Source of the DNA: JANSWY01 sp965228955
GTDB lineage: Bacteria > Bacteroidota > Bacteroidia > Cytophagales > Cyclobacteriaceae
Length of the DNA: 64,000 nucleotides
Assembly: GCA_965228955.1 (NCBI GenBank)
Contig: OZ245848.1
Location: 4,526,001-4,590,000, forward strand
Direction: 5' to 3'
How positions within the stretch are numbered: the first letter of the stretch is position 1; every line of letters starts with the position of its first letter. Positions 35,305 through 43,713 of this stretch are shown piece after piece. The notes beneath the pieces are model-generated. The model worked only from the letters and a program-made list of their open reading frames with translations, ran no database searches and was not told the origin of the DNA. Position numbers and translations under genes: made by a program.

Positions 35305-37503
35305 TTAGGTAAATCGGTTTATGTTGACGATACCATCTATTTTAAGCAGATTTTCGATCAGTTTTTCCAGATGTTCTGTATCCTCTATATATACATGAAT
35401 TTCACCTTCAAAGATACCACCTTCAGTATCTATACTTAAAGAGCGCATGTTTACTTTTAGTTCTGAGGATATAACATTAGAAATGTCATTAATCATTCCA
35501 ATTCTGTCTGTTCCTATCACTTTTAATCCTGCAAGGAAGGATCGATCTTGAGATGAAGTCCATTTTGCTTTGATAACGCGGTATCCATAATTAGAAAGTA
35601 GTTCCACTGCATTTGGACATGTCGTTCTATGGATTTTTATTCCTTCACTAACAGTTACGAAACCAAAAACATCGTCACCAGGAATTGGATTACAGCATTT
35701 TGCGAATTTATATTCCACAACGTCCATATCTTCTCCTATAAGAAGAAGGTCTTGGTCTTTTTTCCGGACCTTTTTGATTTCACCTTTGAAGACTTCAGGG
35801 TCAGAAATTCTTCTGGTTCGTTTTTGTTCTTCGACCTGTCGGTCCTGGAATTTTTTTATTTCTGAGTGATCTATCTTTCCTTTCCCTACCCTATAAAATA
35901 GTTCAAGTGGAGTTTTAGTGCCGAAATATTCTACAAGTTGATCTAGTACCTGATTTGTCAATTTGAGTTTCAGCTGACCAAGTTTCCGGACTATAATTTC
36001 TTTACCGTCTGCTGCAGCGTCTTTTTTCTCTTCTTTAAGAGCATCTTTGATTCTGGACTTTGCTTTTGAACTTACAACATACTTTAGCCAATCCTCATTT
36101 GGTTTCTGTTTTTTGGAGGTAAGTATTTCTACCTGATCTCCATTTTTAAGTTTATAGTTAAGTGGCACTAATTTCTGATTGACTTTAGCACCAAGGCAAT
36201 GAGCTCCAATTTCGGTGTGGATATCAAACGCGAAATCAAGGGCAGTTGCTCCATAAGGCAAAGTTTTCAGGTCTCCTTTGGGGGTAAATACAAATACCTC
36301 TTCCTGAAATAAATTCGATCTAAAGTCATCAACAAATTCAATTGCCGAGGAATCATTTTGCTCAAGGATTTCACGGACCTTCATAATCCATTGTTCTAGT
36401 CCGCTTTCGTTACTAGTGTTTTCTTTATATTTCCAGTGAGCAGCGTAACCTTTTTCAGCGATTTCGTCCATTCGCACAGTTCTGATTTGCACTTCGACCC
36501 ATTGACCAGTTGCACTCATTACAGTGGTGTGTAATGATTCATACCCATTAGATCTTGGAGTACTTACCCAATCTCTTAATCTATCTGGATTTGGTTGGTA
36601 AAAATCTGTGACAATGGAATAAACCTGCCAGCATGCTGCTTTTTCAAGTTCCAATTCAGTATCAATGATTATTCGAATTGCAAAAAGATCATAAACCTCT
36701 TCAAATGAAACATTTTGTTTTTTCATCTTATTCCAAATGGAATGGATGGATTTGGGTCTCCCTTTAATTTCTACGCTTAGACCTGTTCGAGTTATTTCAT
36801 TTTGGAGTGGCTTAATGAATTGCCGGATAAATTTATTTCTAGACACTTTGGTGTCACTTATCTTATTGGCAATTGAATCATAAGTTTCCCTATCAGTATA
36901 TTTTAGGTAGAGGTCTTCTAACTCGCTCTTAATTGCATAAAGTCCAAGTCTATGGGCAAGTGGCGCGTATATGTAAATAGTCTCACTTGCTATTTTCAAT
37001 TGTTTATGACGAGGCATACTAGCAAGTGTCCTCATATTATGAAGTCTGTCTGCAAGCTTAACAAGGATTACTCTTACATCCTCAGAAAGTGTAAGGAGCA
37101 TTTTTCTAAAGTTCTCTGCCTGCTGGGAACTACCTTCATCAAAAACTCCGGAAATTTTTGTTAGGCCATCTATAATTCGGCCGACTTTTTTACCGAACAT
37201 TCTATCTATGTCGGAAATTTCCATATCGGTATCTTCCACCACATCATGTAGAAGTGCGGAAATTATACTTGTTGGACCTAGTCCAATTTCGTCTACACAA
37301 ATTTGAGCAACCTCTAATGGATGATAAATATATGGTTCCCCTGACTTTCTTCTCATATCCTTATGAGCTTCCAGTGAGGTGTTGAATGCCTTTTTGATCA
37401 TTTTGGCATCCCCATCTTTAAGGAGTGGTTTCGCTTTTCTTAGCAGTTTACGGTACCTCCTAATTATTTCCTTCTTCTCTTCTTCTAGATCTACTGCTAT
37501 CAT
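35305..37503 (-). CDS. Bifunctional (p)ppGpp synthetase/hydrolase
   Basis: Rel/SpoT-type stringent-response enzyme of 732 residues. HD hydrolase domain: PYIYHPLEVAQIC with His, ALLHDVVEDTDM (HD pair). Synthetase domain: RLRDWVSTPRSNGYESLHTTV and the EVQIRTVRMDEIAEKGYAAHW segment; the RxRD form is close to the RxKD of bifunctional enzymes and not the ExDD of synthetase-only RelA. Then TGS (VFVFTPKGDLKTLPYGATAL), a zinc-finger-like CCNPIPGDDV, and a C-terminal ACT domain. It sits 65 bases before Fur and may share its transcript. Confidence 0.95.
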   Translation of the reverse strand: MIAVDLEEEKKEIIRRYRKLLRKAKPLLKDGDAKMIKKAFNTSLEAHKDMRRKSGEPYIYHPLEVAQICVDEIGLGPTSIISALLHDVVEDTDMEISDIDRMFGKKVGRIIDGLTKISGVFDEGSSQQAENFRKMLLTLSEDVRVILVKLADRLHNMRTLASMPRHKQLKIASETIYIYAPLAHRLGLYAIKSELEDLYLKYTDRETYDSIANKISDTKVSRNKFIRQFIKPLQNEITRTGLSVEIKGRPKSIHSIWNKMKKQNVSFEEVYDLFAIRIIIDTELELEKAACWQVYSIVTDFYQPNPDRLRDWVSTPRSNGYESLHTTVMSATGQWVEVQIRTVRMDEIAEKGYAAHWKYKENTSNESGLEQWIMKVREILEQNDSSAIEFVDDFRSNLFQEEVFVFTPKGDLKTLPYGATALDFAFDIHTEIGAHCLGAKVNQKLVPLNYKLKNGDQVEILTSKKQKPNEDWLKYVVSSKAKSRIKDALKEEKKDAAADGKEIIVRKLGQLKLKLTNQVLDQLVEYFGTKTPLELFYRVGKGKIDHSEIKKFQDRQVEEQKRTRRISDPEVFKGEIKKVRKKDQDLLLIGEDMDVVEYKFAKCCNPIPGDDVFGFVTVSEGIKIHRTTCPNAVELLSNYGYRVIKAKWTSSQDRSFLAGLKVIGTDRIGMINDISNVISSELKVNMRSLSIDTEGGIFEGEIHVYIEDTEHLEKLIENLLKIDGIVNINRFT

Positions 37504-37525
37504 TTAAAATTTTTTTCTTAAAAAT

Positions 37526-37558
37526 TTTGTTGTTGAACAAAATTAATACTTACATTTG
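37526..37558 (+). promoter_or_regulatory. tRNA-Leu promoter
   Basis: TTTG at 37526-37529, 21 bases, then TACATTTG at 37551-37558: a full Bacteroidota-type promoter ending 19 bases before the mature tRNA 5' end. Confidence 0.8.
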
Positions 37559-37577
37559 CACTTCCATTTTTCGACCA

Positions 37578-37659
37578 GCGGATGTGGCGAAATTGGTAGA
37601 CGCACTAGACTTAGGATCTAGCGCCGCGAGGCATGGGGGTTCGAGTCCCTCCATCCGCA
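37578..37659 (+). tRNA. tRNA-Leu (anticodon TAG)
   Basis: 82-nt class II tRNA: acceptor GCGGATG with CATCCGC, discriminator A, anticodon stem CTAGA/TCTAG with loop CTTAGGA (anticodon TAG), a variable arm (CGCCGCGAGGCAT) and T-arm GGGTTCGAGTCCC. CCA not encoded. Has its own promoter and terminator. Confidence 0.97.
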
Positions 37660-37666
37660 CAAAATG

Positions 37667-37706
37667 AACCCTCTTAGCTGTACCAAATGGTTGAGAGGGT
37701 TTTTCT
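37667..37706 (+). terminator. Terminator after tRNA-Leu
   Basis: Stem AACCCTCT (37667-37674) with AGAGGGTT (37694-37701) and a TTTTTCTTTT tail, 8 bases after the tRNA. Confidence 0.85.
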
Positions 37707-37731
37707 TTTGAATAAGTAAACATTTACAACA

Positions 37732-39048
37732 TTGGAAATCTTATTAGACAAAATCAACGACACTGAGGCCTTAATTAAAATTACGCTAAACGAAGATGAT
37801 TATCAAAATAGCGTAGAGGAAAAAATCAAGGATTATAGCAAAAAGGCTAATATCAAGGGTTTCAGACCAGGGAAAGTACCTGCTGGGATGATAAGAAAGA
37901 TGTATGGTAAGTCTATTCTTGTAGATGAGATCAACCATATGTTGTCTCACAAGTTGCAAGATTACCTTAGAGAGAGTGATTTGCAGATTTTGGGAGAGCC
38001 AATACCTAACTTCGAAAAAGCGAATTCAATTGACTGGGATAACCAGAAAGATTTCGAATTTGAATACAACATTGGTTTTGCAGAAGATTTTGATATCGCT
38101 GTTGACAAGAAGATCAAAGTTGAGAAGGCTACAATCAAGGTTGACGATAAGGTTATCGATGAAACAGTTGACAACTTAAAGAATCAATTTGGCGAATCAA
38201 TCAATCCAGATACTGCTGAAGAAGGGGATTCTGTTTATGGAAAACTGACCAGTGGAGAGGTTGAAGTAAGTGCACTTATTGAGTTATCTAAACTGAAGAA
38301 GACTCCTTTAAAGAAATTTATTGGTGCAAAGCAAGGTGATAAGATTCCTGTTGAAGCAAAGCATTTTGATGATGACCAATACTTTATCACATTACTTGGC
38401 GAGCAAGAGAATCTTGAGGAATTATCTAAGTCTAAATTTGAATTCGAATTAGACAAAGTTAACAGGGTTCAACCTGCTGAGGTGAATGAAGAACTATTCA
38501 AGAAAACTTTCCCTAACGAGGAAGTGACAACTGAGGAAGACTTTAGATCAAAGATTAGTGATATCGTTTCAGAGAATTACAATCGTGAGGCTGATTTCTT
38601 ATTCAATCAAAAGATCAGAGAGAAGCTTATTGAGAAAGCGAAAATCAACCTGCCTGATGATTTCTTGAAGCAATGGTTAATGAGATCTAATGAGGGTTTA
38701 ACTGAAGATAGTCTTGCTAATGAGTACAAGCATTATGCAGATGAGTTGATGTGGTCACTTATCAAAAACAAATTGATGAAAGACCAGGAGATCAAGGTTG
38801 AGCATGAGGATGTTGTGAATGCAGCTAAGGATCAGATTAGAGCTCAGTTTGCTAGTTCAGGTATGGTTGGAGATCAATTTGAAAGTAGTATGGATGCTTT
38901 TGCTGACAACTATCTGAAAGGTGAAAATGGTGACAACTACATGAAAGTTCACAACCAGGTTCAGACTGAAAAAGTGTTGGCATATATAAAAGAGAATATT
39001 TCTAGCAAAGAGAAAGAAGTAAGTTTAGACGAGTTTAGAAAACTTTAA
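37732..39048 (+). CDS. tig: Trigger factor (ribosome-associated chaperone/PPIase)
   Basis: A 438-residue trigger factor. N-terminal ribosome-binding domain with the signature IKGFRPGKVPAGMIRKMYG (residues 41-59); a PPIase-like middle domain and a helical C-terminal chaperone domain (DDFLKQWL ... EKVLAYIKEN). PPIase motif is reduced, as in many Bacteroidota homologues. The start is TTG at 37732 (MEILLDK); no upstream ATG in frame. Followed by clpP and clpX, the usual tig-clpP-clpX arrangement, though a terminator separates tig from clpP. Confidence 0.95.
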   Translation: MEILLDKINDTEALIKITLNEDDYQNSVEEKIKDYSKKANIKGFRPGKVPAGMIRKMYGKSILVDEINHMLSHKLQDYLRESDLQILGEPIPNFEKANSIDWDNQKDFEFEYNIGFAEDFDIAVDKKIKVEKATIKVDDKVIDETVDNLKNQFGESINPDTAEEGDSVYGKLTSGEVEVSALIELSKLKKTPLKKFIGAKQGDKIPVEAKHFDDDQYFITLLGEQENLEELSKSKFEFELDKVNRVQPAEVNEELFKKTFPNEEVTTEEDFRSKISDIVSENYNREADFLFNQKIREKLIEKAKINLPDDFLKQWLMRSNEGLTEDSLANEYKHYADELMWSLIKNKLMKDQEIKVEHEDVVNAAKDQIRAQFASSGMVGDQFESSMDAFADNYLKGENGDNYMKVHNQVQTEKVLAYIKENISSKEKEVSLDEFRKL

Positions 39049-39113
39049 GCTGATGGGTTTTGTTAAATTTACGGATTTGATGAAACCTACTTTGCCTAAA
39101 TAAAGTTATATTG

Positions 39114-39145
39114 AAGTCCTTTTGATAAGGACTTTTTTTATTTTT
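39114..39145 (+). terminator. Terminator after tig
   Basis: Stem AAGTCCT / AGGACTT (39114-39120 and 39128-39134) around TTTGATA with a T-run behind. It splits tig from clpP. The T-run merges into TATTTTTG (39139-39146), which matches the -7 promoter box and could serve clpP 22 bases downstream. Confidence 0.8.
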
Positions 39146-39167
39146 GTAACATTCAGCAAACTAAATA

Positions 39168-39836
39168 ATGATAAACAAAGAAGAGTTTAGAAAATTTTCT
39201 GTTAAAGGTCGTGGTATTAATGGTAACACATTTGACACATATGTGAACCATGTTGAAAACATGACCAGATCTGTCATTGAAGAAAGACCAACAAGATTTG
39301 CGGAAATTGATGTATTCTCTAGATTAATTATGGACAGGATTATATTCCTGGGTATGCAAGTAGAAGAAAACATCGCAAACATTATTACCGCTCAACTTTT
39401 ATTTTTAGAATCAGTTGATGCAAATAAAGATATCCTGCTTTATATCAATAGCCCTGGAGGATCTGTGTATGCAGGTCTGGGTATGTATGACACCATGCAG
39501 TACGTTGCTCCTGATGTAGCTACAATTTGTACTGGAATGGCTGCCTCAATGGGTGCTGTATTATTGGCTGGTGGAGCTGAGAAGAAAAGGTCAGCTTTGA
39601 CTCACTCCAGAATTATGATTCACCAGCCAAGCGGTGGAATGCAAGGTCAATCCAGAGATATGGAAATAACTTTAAAGCAAATGCAGGAGTTAAGGAAAGA
39701 CCTATATGAAATTTTAGCTAAGCACTCTGGTAAAAAATATGATCAGATTGAGCAAGATTCTGATCGTGATTATTGGATGAGAGCTGCTGAAGCTAAAGAG
39801 TACGGCCTCATTGATGAGGTATTAAATAGAAATTAA
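39168..39836 (+). CDS. clpP: ClpP serine protease
   Basis: The proteolytic subunit of ClpXP, a tetradecameric serine peptidase. A 222-residue protein: catalytic Ser in GMAASMGAVLLAGG (about residue 126), catalytic His in RIMIHQPSGG (about 151), and Asp further on (LYEILAKHSG region). FLGMQVEENIANIITAQLLFLES and LYINSPGGSVYAGLGMYDTM are the classic strands. The stop is directly followed by the clpX ATG, so the two are co-translated. Confidence 0.97.
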   Translation: MINKEEFRKFSVKGRGINGNTFDTYVNHVENMTRSVIEERPTRFAEIDVFSRLIMDRIIFLGMQVEENIANIITAQLLFLESVDANKDILLYINSPGGSVYAGLGMYDTMQYVAPDVATICTGMAASMGAVLLAGGAEKKRSALTHSRIMIHQPSGGMQGQSRDMEITLKQMQELRKDLYEILAKHSGKKYDQIEQDSDRDYWMRAAEAKEYGLIDEVLNRN

Positions 39837-41066
39837 ATGGCACAAGTAACCTGTTCTTTTTGTGGGAGAAATAAAAAGGATGTAGACCTGATGATATCTG
39901 GTATACATGCCCACATTTGTGATAAGTGTATTTCTCAGGCTCAACAAATCTTAAATGAGGAGTTGAAAACTAAGTCTACTACCACTTCACCTAAATTCAA
40001 TTTAATCAAGCCAGCTGATATGAAGTTGCATCTTGATGAATTTGTGGTGGGTCAGGATGAAGCTAAGAAATATATTTCCGTAGCTGTGTATAACCATTAT
40101 AAGAGGTTGATGCAGGATAATACTAATGAGGATGTTGTGATTGAAAAATCAAATATTGTCATGGTAGGTCAAACTGGAACAGGGAAAACATATTTAGCCA
40201 GAACATTAGCTAAGATTCTTCAAGTACCTTTCTGTATAGCAGACGCCACGGTATTAACTGAGGCAGGTTATGTAGGTGAGGATGTGGAGAGTATATTAAC
40301 AAGACTTCTTCAAGCTGCAAATTATGATGTAGAAGCTGCTGAAAGAGGGATAGTTTATATTGATGAAATTGATAAGATTGCCAGAAAATCTGATAATCCA
40401 TCAATTACCAGAGATGTAAGTGGAGAAGGAGTTCAGCAGGCATTATTAAAGTTGTTAGAAGGAACGACTGTTAATGTGCCACCACAAGGAGGTAGAAAGC
40501 ATCCGGATCAGAAAATGATTACTGTTAATACAGAGCACATACTTTTTGTATGCGGTGGTGCCTTTGATGGAATTGATAGGCATATAGCTACCCGATTGAA
40601 TACAAGACCAATTGGTTTTGTTGGAGCTGATGAATTTGAGGCAGGTACCTTAGATAAGGAAAATATGCTTCAGTATATCACCGCTCAGGATTTGAAGAGT
40701 TATGGTTTAATTCCTGAATTGATTGGTAGGTTACCTGTATTGACACACCTTGATCCATTGAGCAGAGAGACGCTAAAATTGATACTAACTACTCCAAAGA
40801 ATGCTCTTGTTAAGCAATATGAAAAGTTATTCAGGATGGAGGATGTGAAGCTAGAGTTTACAAAAGGTGCTTTGGACTACATTGTAGAGAAGGCTGTTGC
40901 TTTTAAATTAGGAGCAAGAGGTCTAAGGTCTATTTGTGAAGCGATCATGACTGATGCTATGTTTGAATTACCTTCAGACACCAGCATAAAAGAGTTTTCG
41001 ATCACTAAGGCATATGCTGAACAGAAATTTGAGAAATCTAAATTCAATAAGTTGCGAGCAGCTTAA
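39837..41066 (+). CDS. clpX: ClpX ATP-dependent unfoldase
   Basis: AAA+ unfoldase that feeds substrates to ClpP. A 409-residue protein with the N-terminal zinc-binding domain (CSFCGRNKKD, ICDKCISQ), Walker A GQTGTGKTYLA, pore loop GYVGEDVE, Walker B IVYIDEIDKI, the RKH loop (GGRKHPDQ), the ClpP-binding IGF tripeptide (RPIGFVG), and sensor-2 GARGLRSI. All key elements look intact. Starts immediately after clpP and ends before a terminator. Confidence 0.97.
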   Translation: MAQVTCSFCGRNKKDVDLMISGIHAHICDKCISQAQQILNEELKTKSTTTSPKFNLIKPADMKLHLDEFVVGQDEAKKYISVAVYNHYKRLMQDNTNEDVVIEKSNIVMVGQTGTGKTYLARTLAKILQVPFCIADATVLTEAGYVGEDVESILTRLLQAANYDVEAAERGIVYIDEIDKIARKSDNPSITRDVSGEGVQQALLKLLEGTTVNVPPQGGRKHPDQKMITVNTEHILFVCGGAFDGIDRHIATRLNTRPIGFVGADEFEAGTLDKENMLQYITAQDLKSYGLIPELIGRLPVLTHLDPLSRETLKLILTTPKNALVKQYEKLFRMEDVKLEFTKGALDYIVEKAVAFKLGARGLRSICEAIMTDAMFELPSDTSIKEFSITKAYAEQKFEKSKFNKLRAA

Positions 41067-41089
41067 AGAATAGCTAACTAGATATTGAG

Positions 41090-41122
41090 CGCCTGTTTGA
41101 AAATTCAAATGGGCGTTTTTAT
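41090..41122 (+). terminator. Terminator after clpX
   Basis: Imperfect stem CGCC-TGTTTGAA / TTCAAA-TGGGCG followed by TTTTTAT. It slightly overlaps the end of the convergent lpxB gene. Confidence 0.75.
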
Positions 41123-42225
41123 TTGATATTAATTGAAGAGTATATCTTCTCAGCAACAATCGAAGATGTCTCAAAATTCCCTAATTGAGCTTTTAGTTTG
41201 CCATACGCATTAATCATATTAGATCGGGATTCTTCGGAGTTCAACAATTCATCCAGATGAAATTTTAGGACTGGTACATTAAAATCCTGTTGAATCAACT
41301 CTTTTACGATAGGTTGATTTGCGATTAAGTTTACTAGACTGATATATTTTACTCTGATTAATCTTTTAGCGATCTGGTATGTAAGAAAACTAGTACTATA
41401 ACAAACAATTTGAGGGATTTCAAGAATAGCTGTTTCGAGGGTTGCAGTTCCGGAATTAACTACAGCAATGCAGGATACTTTTAAGACATCATAAGGTTGA
41501 TCCCAAATTATGTCTACATTTTCGAAATTGTTAAATCGATTATAGAGTCGATCCGGCAATGATGAAACAGCGCAAATTAAGAATCGAATTTCTGGATATG
41601 CAACTACTAAATTACGAAGCACTTCACTCATACCATTCACTTCCTGTTTTCTACTACCAGGAAGGATGGCGACACAATTTTGACCTTTATATTTGTCAAC
41701 TATGGATTCATCAAACTGATAAGCATTAATACGTTCTACAAGTGGGTTTCCCACATATTCTATTTCATAGTTATAATCCCTGTAAAATCCCTTTTCAAAT
41801 GGAAGGATTGAATAGAGTTTATCAACATATTTTTTGATGGTGTACACTCTTTTCCGATTCCATGCCCATACTTTAGGTGAAATATAATAGTGTACTTTAA
41901 TACCCAATCCATTTGCGAATTTTGCAATTCGCAAATTAAACCCTGGATAATCAATTAATATAACTATATCGGGATTCCAGTTTCTGATTTCAGATTTACA
42001 TTTTGAAAGTAGTCTTGAAATCTTATTCAGGTTTTGGATCACCTCTAAAAAGCCCATAAAGGCCAAATCCTTGAAATTAATGAGAATCTCACCTCCTGCC
42101 TTTTCCATTTCATCGCCTCCAAAGCACTTAAATACCGCTTCATTATCAAGCTTTCTTAATTGTTGGATTAGACTTCCCCCATGTAAATCACCTGACTTCT
42201 CTCCAGCAATAATGAAATATTTCAT
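41119..42225 (-). CDS. lpxB: Lipid-A-disaccharide synthase
   Basis: GT19 glycosyltransferase that joins UDP-diacylglucosamine and lipid X in lipid A synthesis at the inner membrane. A 368-residue full-length protein: AGEKSGDLHGGSLIQQL (residues 8-24), CFGGDEMEKAG, FMGFLEVIQNL, IDYPGFNLRIAK, YYISPKVWAWNRKRV, FYRDYNYEIEYVGNPL, ILPGSRKQEV and the donor-site region VNSGTATLETAIL. Convergent with clpX. Divergent from hldD, so lipid A and inner-core genes share an upstream region. Confidence 0.96.
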   Translation of the reverse strand: MKYFIIAGEKSGDLHGGSLIQQLRKLDNEAVFKCFGGDEMEKAGGEILINFKDLAFMGFLEVIQNLNKISRLLSKCKSEIRNWNPDIVILIDYPGFNLRIAKFANGLGIKVHYYISPKVWAWNRKRVYTIKKYVDKLYSILPFEKGFYRDYNYEIEYVGNPLVERINAYQFDESIVDKYKGQNCVAILPGSRKQEVNGMSEVLRNLVVAYPEIRFLICAVSSLPDRLYNRFNNFENVDIIWDQPYDVLKVSCIAVVNSGTATLETAILEIPQIVCYSTSFLTYQIAKRLIRVKYISLVNLIANQPIVKELIQQDFNVPVLKFHLDELLNSEESRSNMINAYGKLKAQLGNFETSSIVAEKIYSSINIK

Positions 42226-42275
42226 TCGATGTTACGATTCAATACTGTTAAGAGTCAAAGAAACGGACATTCAAT

Positions 42276-42283
42276 TACATTTG
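42276..42283 (+). promoter_or_regulatory. Possible -7 promoter element for hldD
   Basis: TACATTTG matches TAnnTTTG exactly and lies 17 bases before the hldD ATG, giving a very short leader. The -33 box is weak. Confidence 0.55.
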
Positions 42284-42300
42284 CCACAAATTGACATCTT

Positions 42301-43266
42301 ATGATCGTAGTAACGGGGGCAGCAGGGTTTATAGGAAGCTGCCTGATATCAAAACTGAATGCCCATAACTTTAATTACATAATTGCTGTTGATGATTTTT
42401 CCAATGTTGAGAAAAATAAGAATCTTGAAGGAAAGAAAATTCAAGAGAGAATAGATCGGGATAAATTCTTTGATTGGCTGGATATCAATAATGACCTAGT
42501 GGAATTTATATTTCATCTTGGAGCAAGGACGGATACAACAGAGACCGACTATGATTTACTGAGGAAACTCAATTATGAATATTCTCAAAAAATCTGGATG
42601 AAATGTGTCAGTTATCAAATCCCTTTGATCTATGCTTCTTCTGCTGCTACTTATGGCAATGGTGAACTGGGCTATGATGACATTGACTCAAATATCCCTG
42701 ATCTACTTCCATTAAATGGATACGGAAAATCAAAAAATGAATTTGATAAATGGGTGCTGGATCAAGAAGAGAAACCATTTTTTTGGGCAGGACTTAAATT
42801 CTTTAATGTTTATGGTCCAAACGAGTACCATAAAGGGAAAATGGCCTCTGTAGTCTATCATGCATATAGACAATTAGAGCAAGAAGGAAAAGTCACTCTG
42901 TTTAAATCACACAATCCCAATTATTCTGATGGAGAGCAATCGAGAGATTTTATATATGTGAAAGATGTTGTTGATACGATATATTGGTTTTTACATCATC
43001 GCAAAGACTCTGGCATTTATAACTTGGGAACAGGGGAAGCCAGAACATTTTTAGATTTAGCAAGAGCAGTGTTTTCGGCGATGAATGCCGAAGAAGAAAT
43101 TCAATTTAAAGATACACCAGAGGAGATTCGTGAAAACTATCAATATTTTACGGAGGCCAAAATGGACAAACTGAGAAGTATTGGATGTCCCGTATCTATG
43201 ACTTCATTAGAAGATGGAATTAAAGAGTATGTTTCACAATATTTAAAAAAAGGAGCCTATTTCTAG
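42301..43266 (+). CDS. hldD: ADP-L-glycero-D-manno-heptose 6-epimerase
   Basis: Short-chain dehydrogenase-type NADP-dependent epimerase of LPS inner-core heptose synthesis. A 321-residue protein: GAAGFIGSCL (residues 6-15), FIFHLGARTDTTETD with the heptose-epimerase TDTTE motif, YASSAATYG, the catalytic Tyr/Lys in LNGYGKSKNEFDKWV, KFFNVYGPNEYHKGKMASV and SRDFIYVKDVV. The last codons form part of a terminator stem. Divergent from lpxB. Confidence 0.93.
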   Translation: MIVVTGAAGFIGSCLISKLNAHNFNYIIAVDDFSNVEKNKNLEGKKIQERIDRDKFFDWLDINNDLVEFIFHLGARTDTTETDYDLLRKLNYEYSQKIWMKCVSYQIPLIYASSAATYGNGELGYDDIDSNIPDLLPLNGYGKSKNEFDKWVLDQEEKPFFWAGLKFFNVYGPNEYHKGKMASVVYHAYRQLEQEGKVTLFKSHNPNYSDGEQSRDFIYVKDVVDTIYWFLHHRKDSGIYNLGTGEARTFLDLARAVFSAMNAEEEIQFKDTPEEIRENYQYFTEAKMDKLRSIGCPVSMTSLEDGIKEYVSQYLKKGAYF

Positions 43267-43276
43267 GCTCCTTTCA
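43251..43276 (+). terminator. Bidirectional terminator at the hldD 3' end
   Basis: AGGAGCCT / AGGCTCCT stem (8 bp, 43251-43258 and 43265-43272) flanked by A-rich and T-rich sequence on the two sides. It overlaps the hldD stop and lies just past the stop of the convergent lipoprotein gene. Confidence 0.8.
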
Positions 43277-43277
43277 T

Positions 43278-43709
43278 TTAATTACCGAAATCTTTCTTTT
43301 CTTGTTTCTCTTTTGTCTTGACGTTATAGATGATAGTAAAATCATCTCTGGTCATTTCCTTAGGCATTGTACCAGGTTCATTTAGAATCTCCAAGTTTTC
43401 AGCATCATACCATTTAACATAGCCAGCTTCAAGTCTGCCTTTATAGACGACATCACCGCTGTTTAAGTCTAAAACAATATATTGCTTTTCCTGCCTAGGG
43501 TTAGAGACATTTTTCTCAGGATTCTGCATACATAATACATATTCCTTTGATTCATTTATATCAAAGCTTATGTCACCTGAGCCTAAGTGCTTTGAGACTA
43601 CTTTTTTCTGTTCATCAGAAACCGAAACATCCTGGCTGCCTGCTTGCTGTGTTTTACAAGCTGAACCTAAAAAAAGTAATCCCAAAGTAAGTATATAAAG
43701 TATTCTCAT
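43278..43709 (-). CDS. Small lipoprotein, about 143 aa
   Basis: I use the ATG at 43707-43709, which gives a lipoprotein signal peptide (MRILYILTLGLLFLGSAC) and avoids overlap with the next gene; an upstream start would add 19 basic residues. The mature part is beta-rich with the phrase QYIVLDLNSGDVVYKGRLEA and a basic tail (KTKEKQEKKDFGN). No recognised family. It follows the large T9SS protein gene by 4 bases, so may be co-transcribed. Confidence 0.72.
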   Translation of the reverse strand: MRILYILTLGLLFLGSACKTQQAGSQDVSVSDEQKKVVSKHLGSGDISFDINESKEYVLCMQNPEKNVSNPRQEKQYIVLDLNSGDVVYKGRLEAGYVKWYDAENLEILNEPGTMPKEMTRDDFTIIYNVKTKEKQEKKDFGN

Positions 43710-43713
43710 TCTT

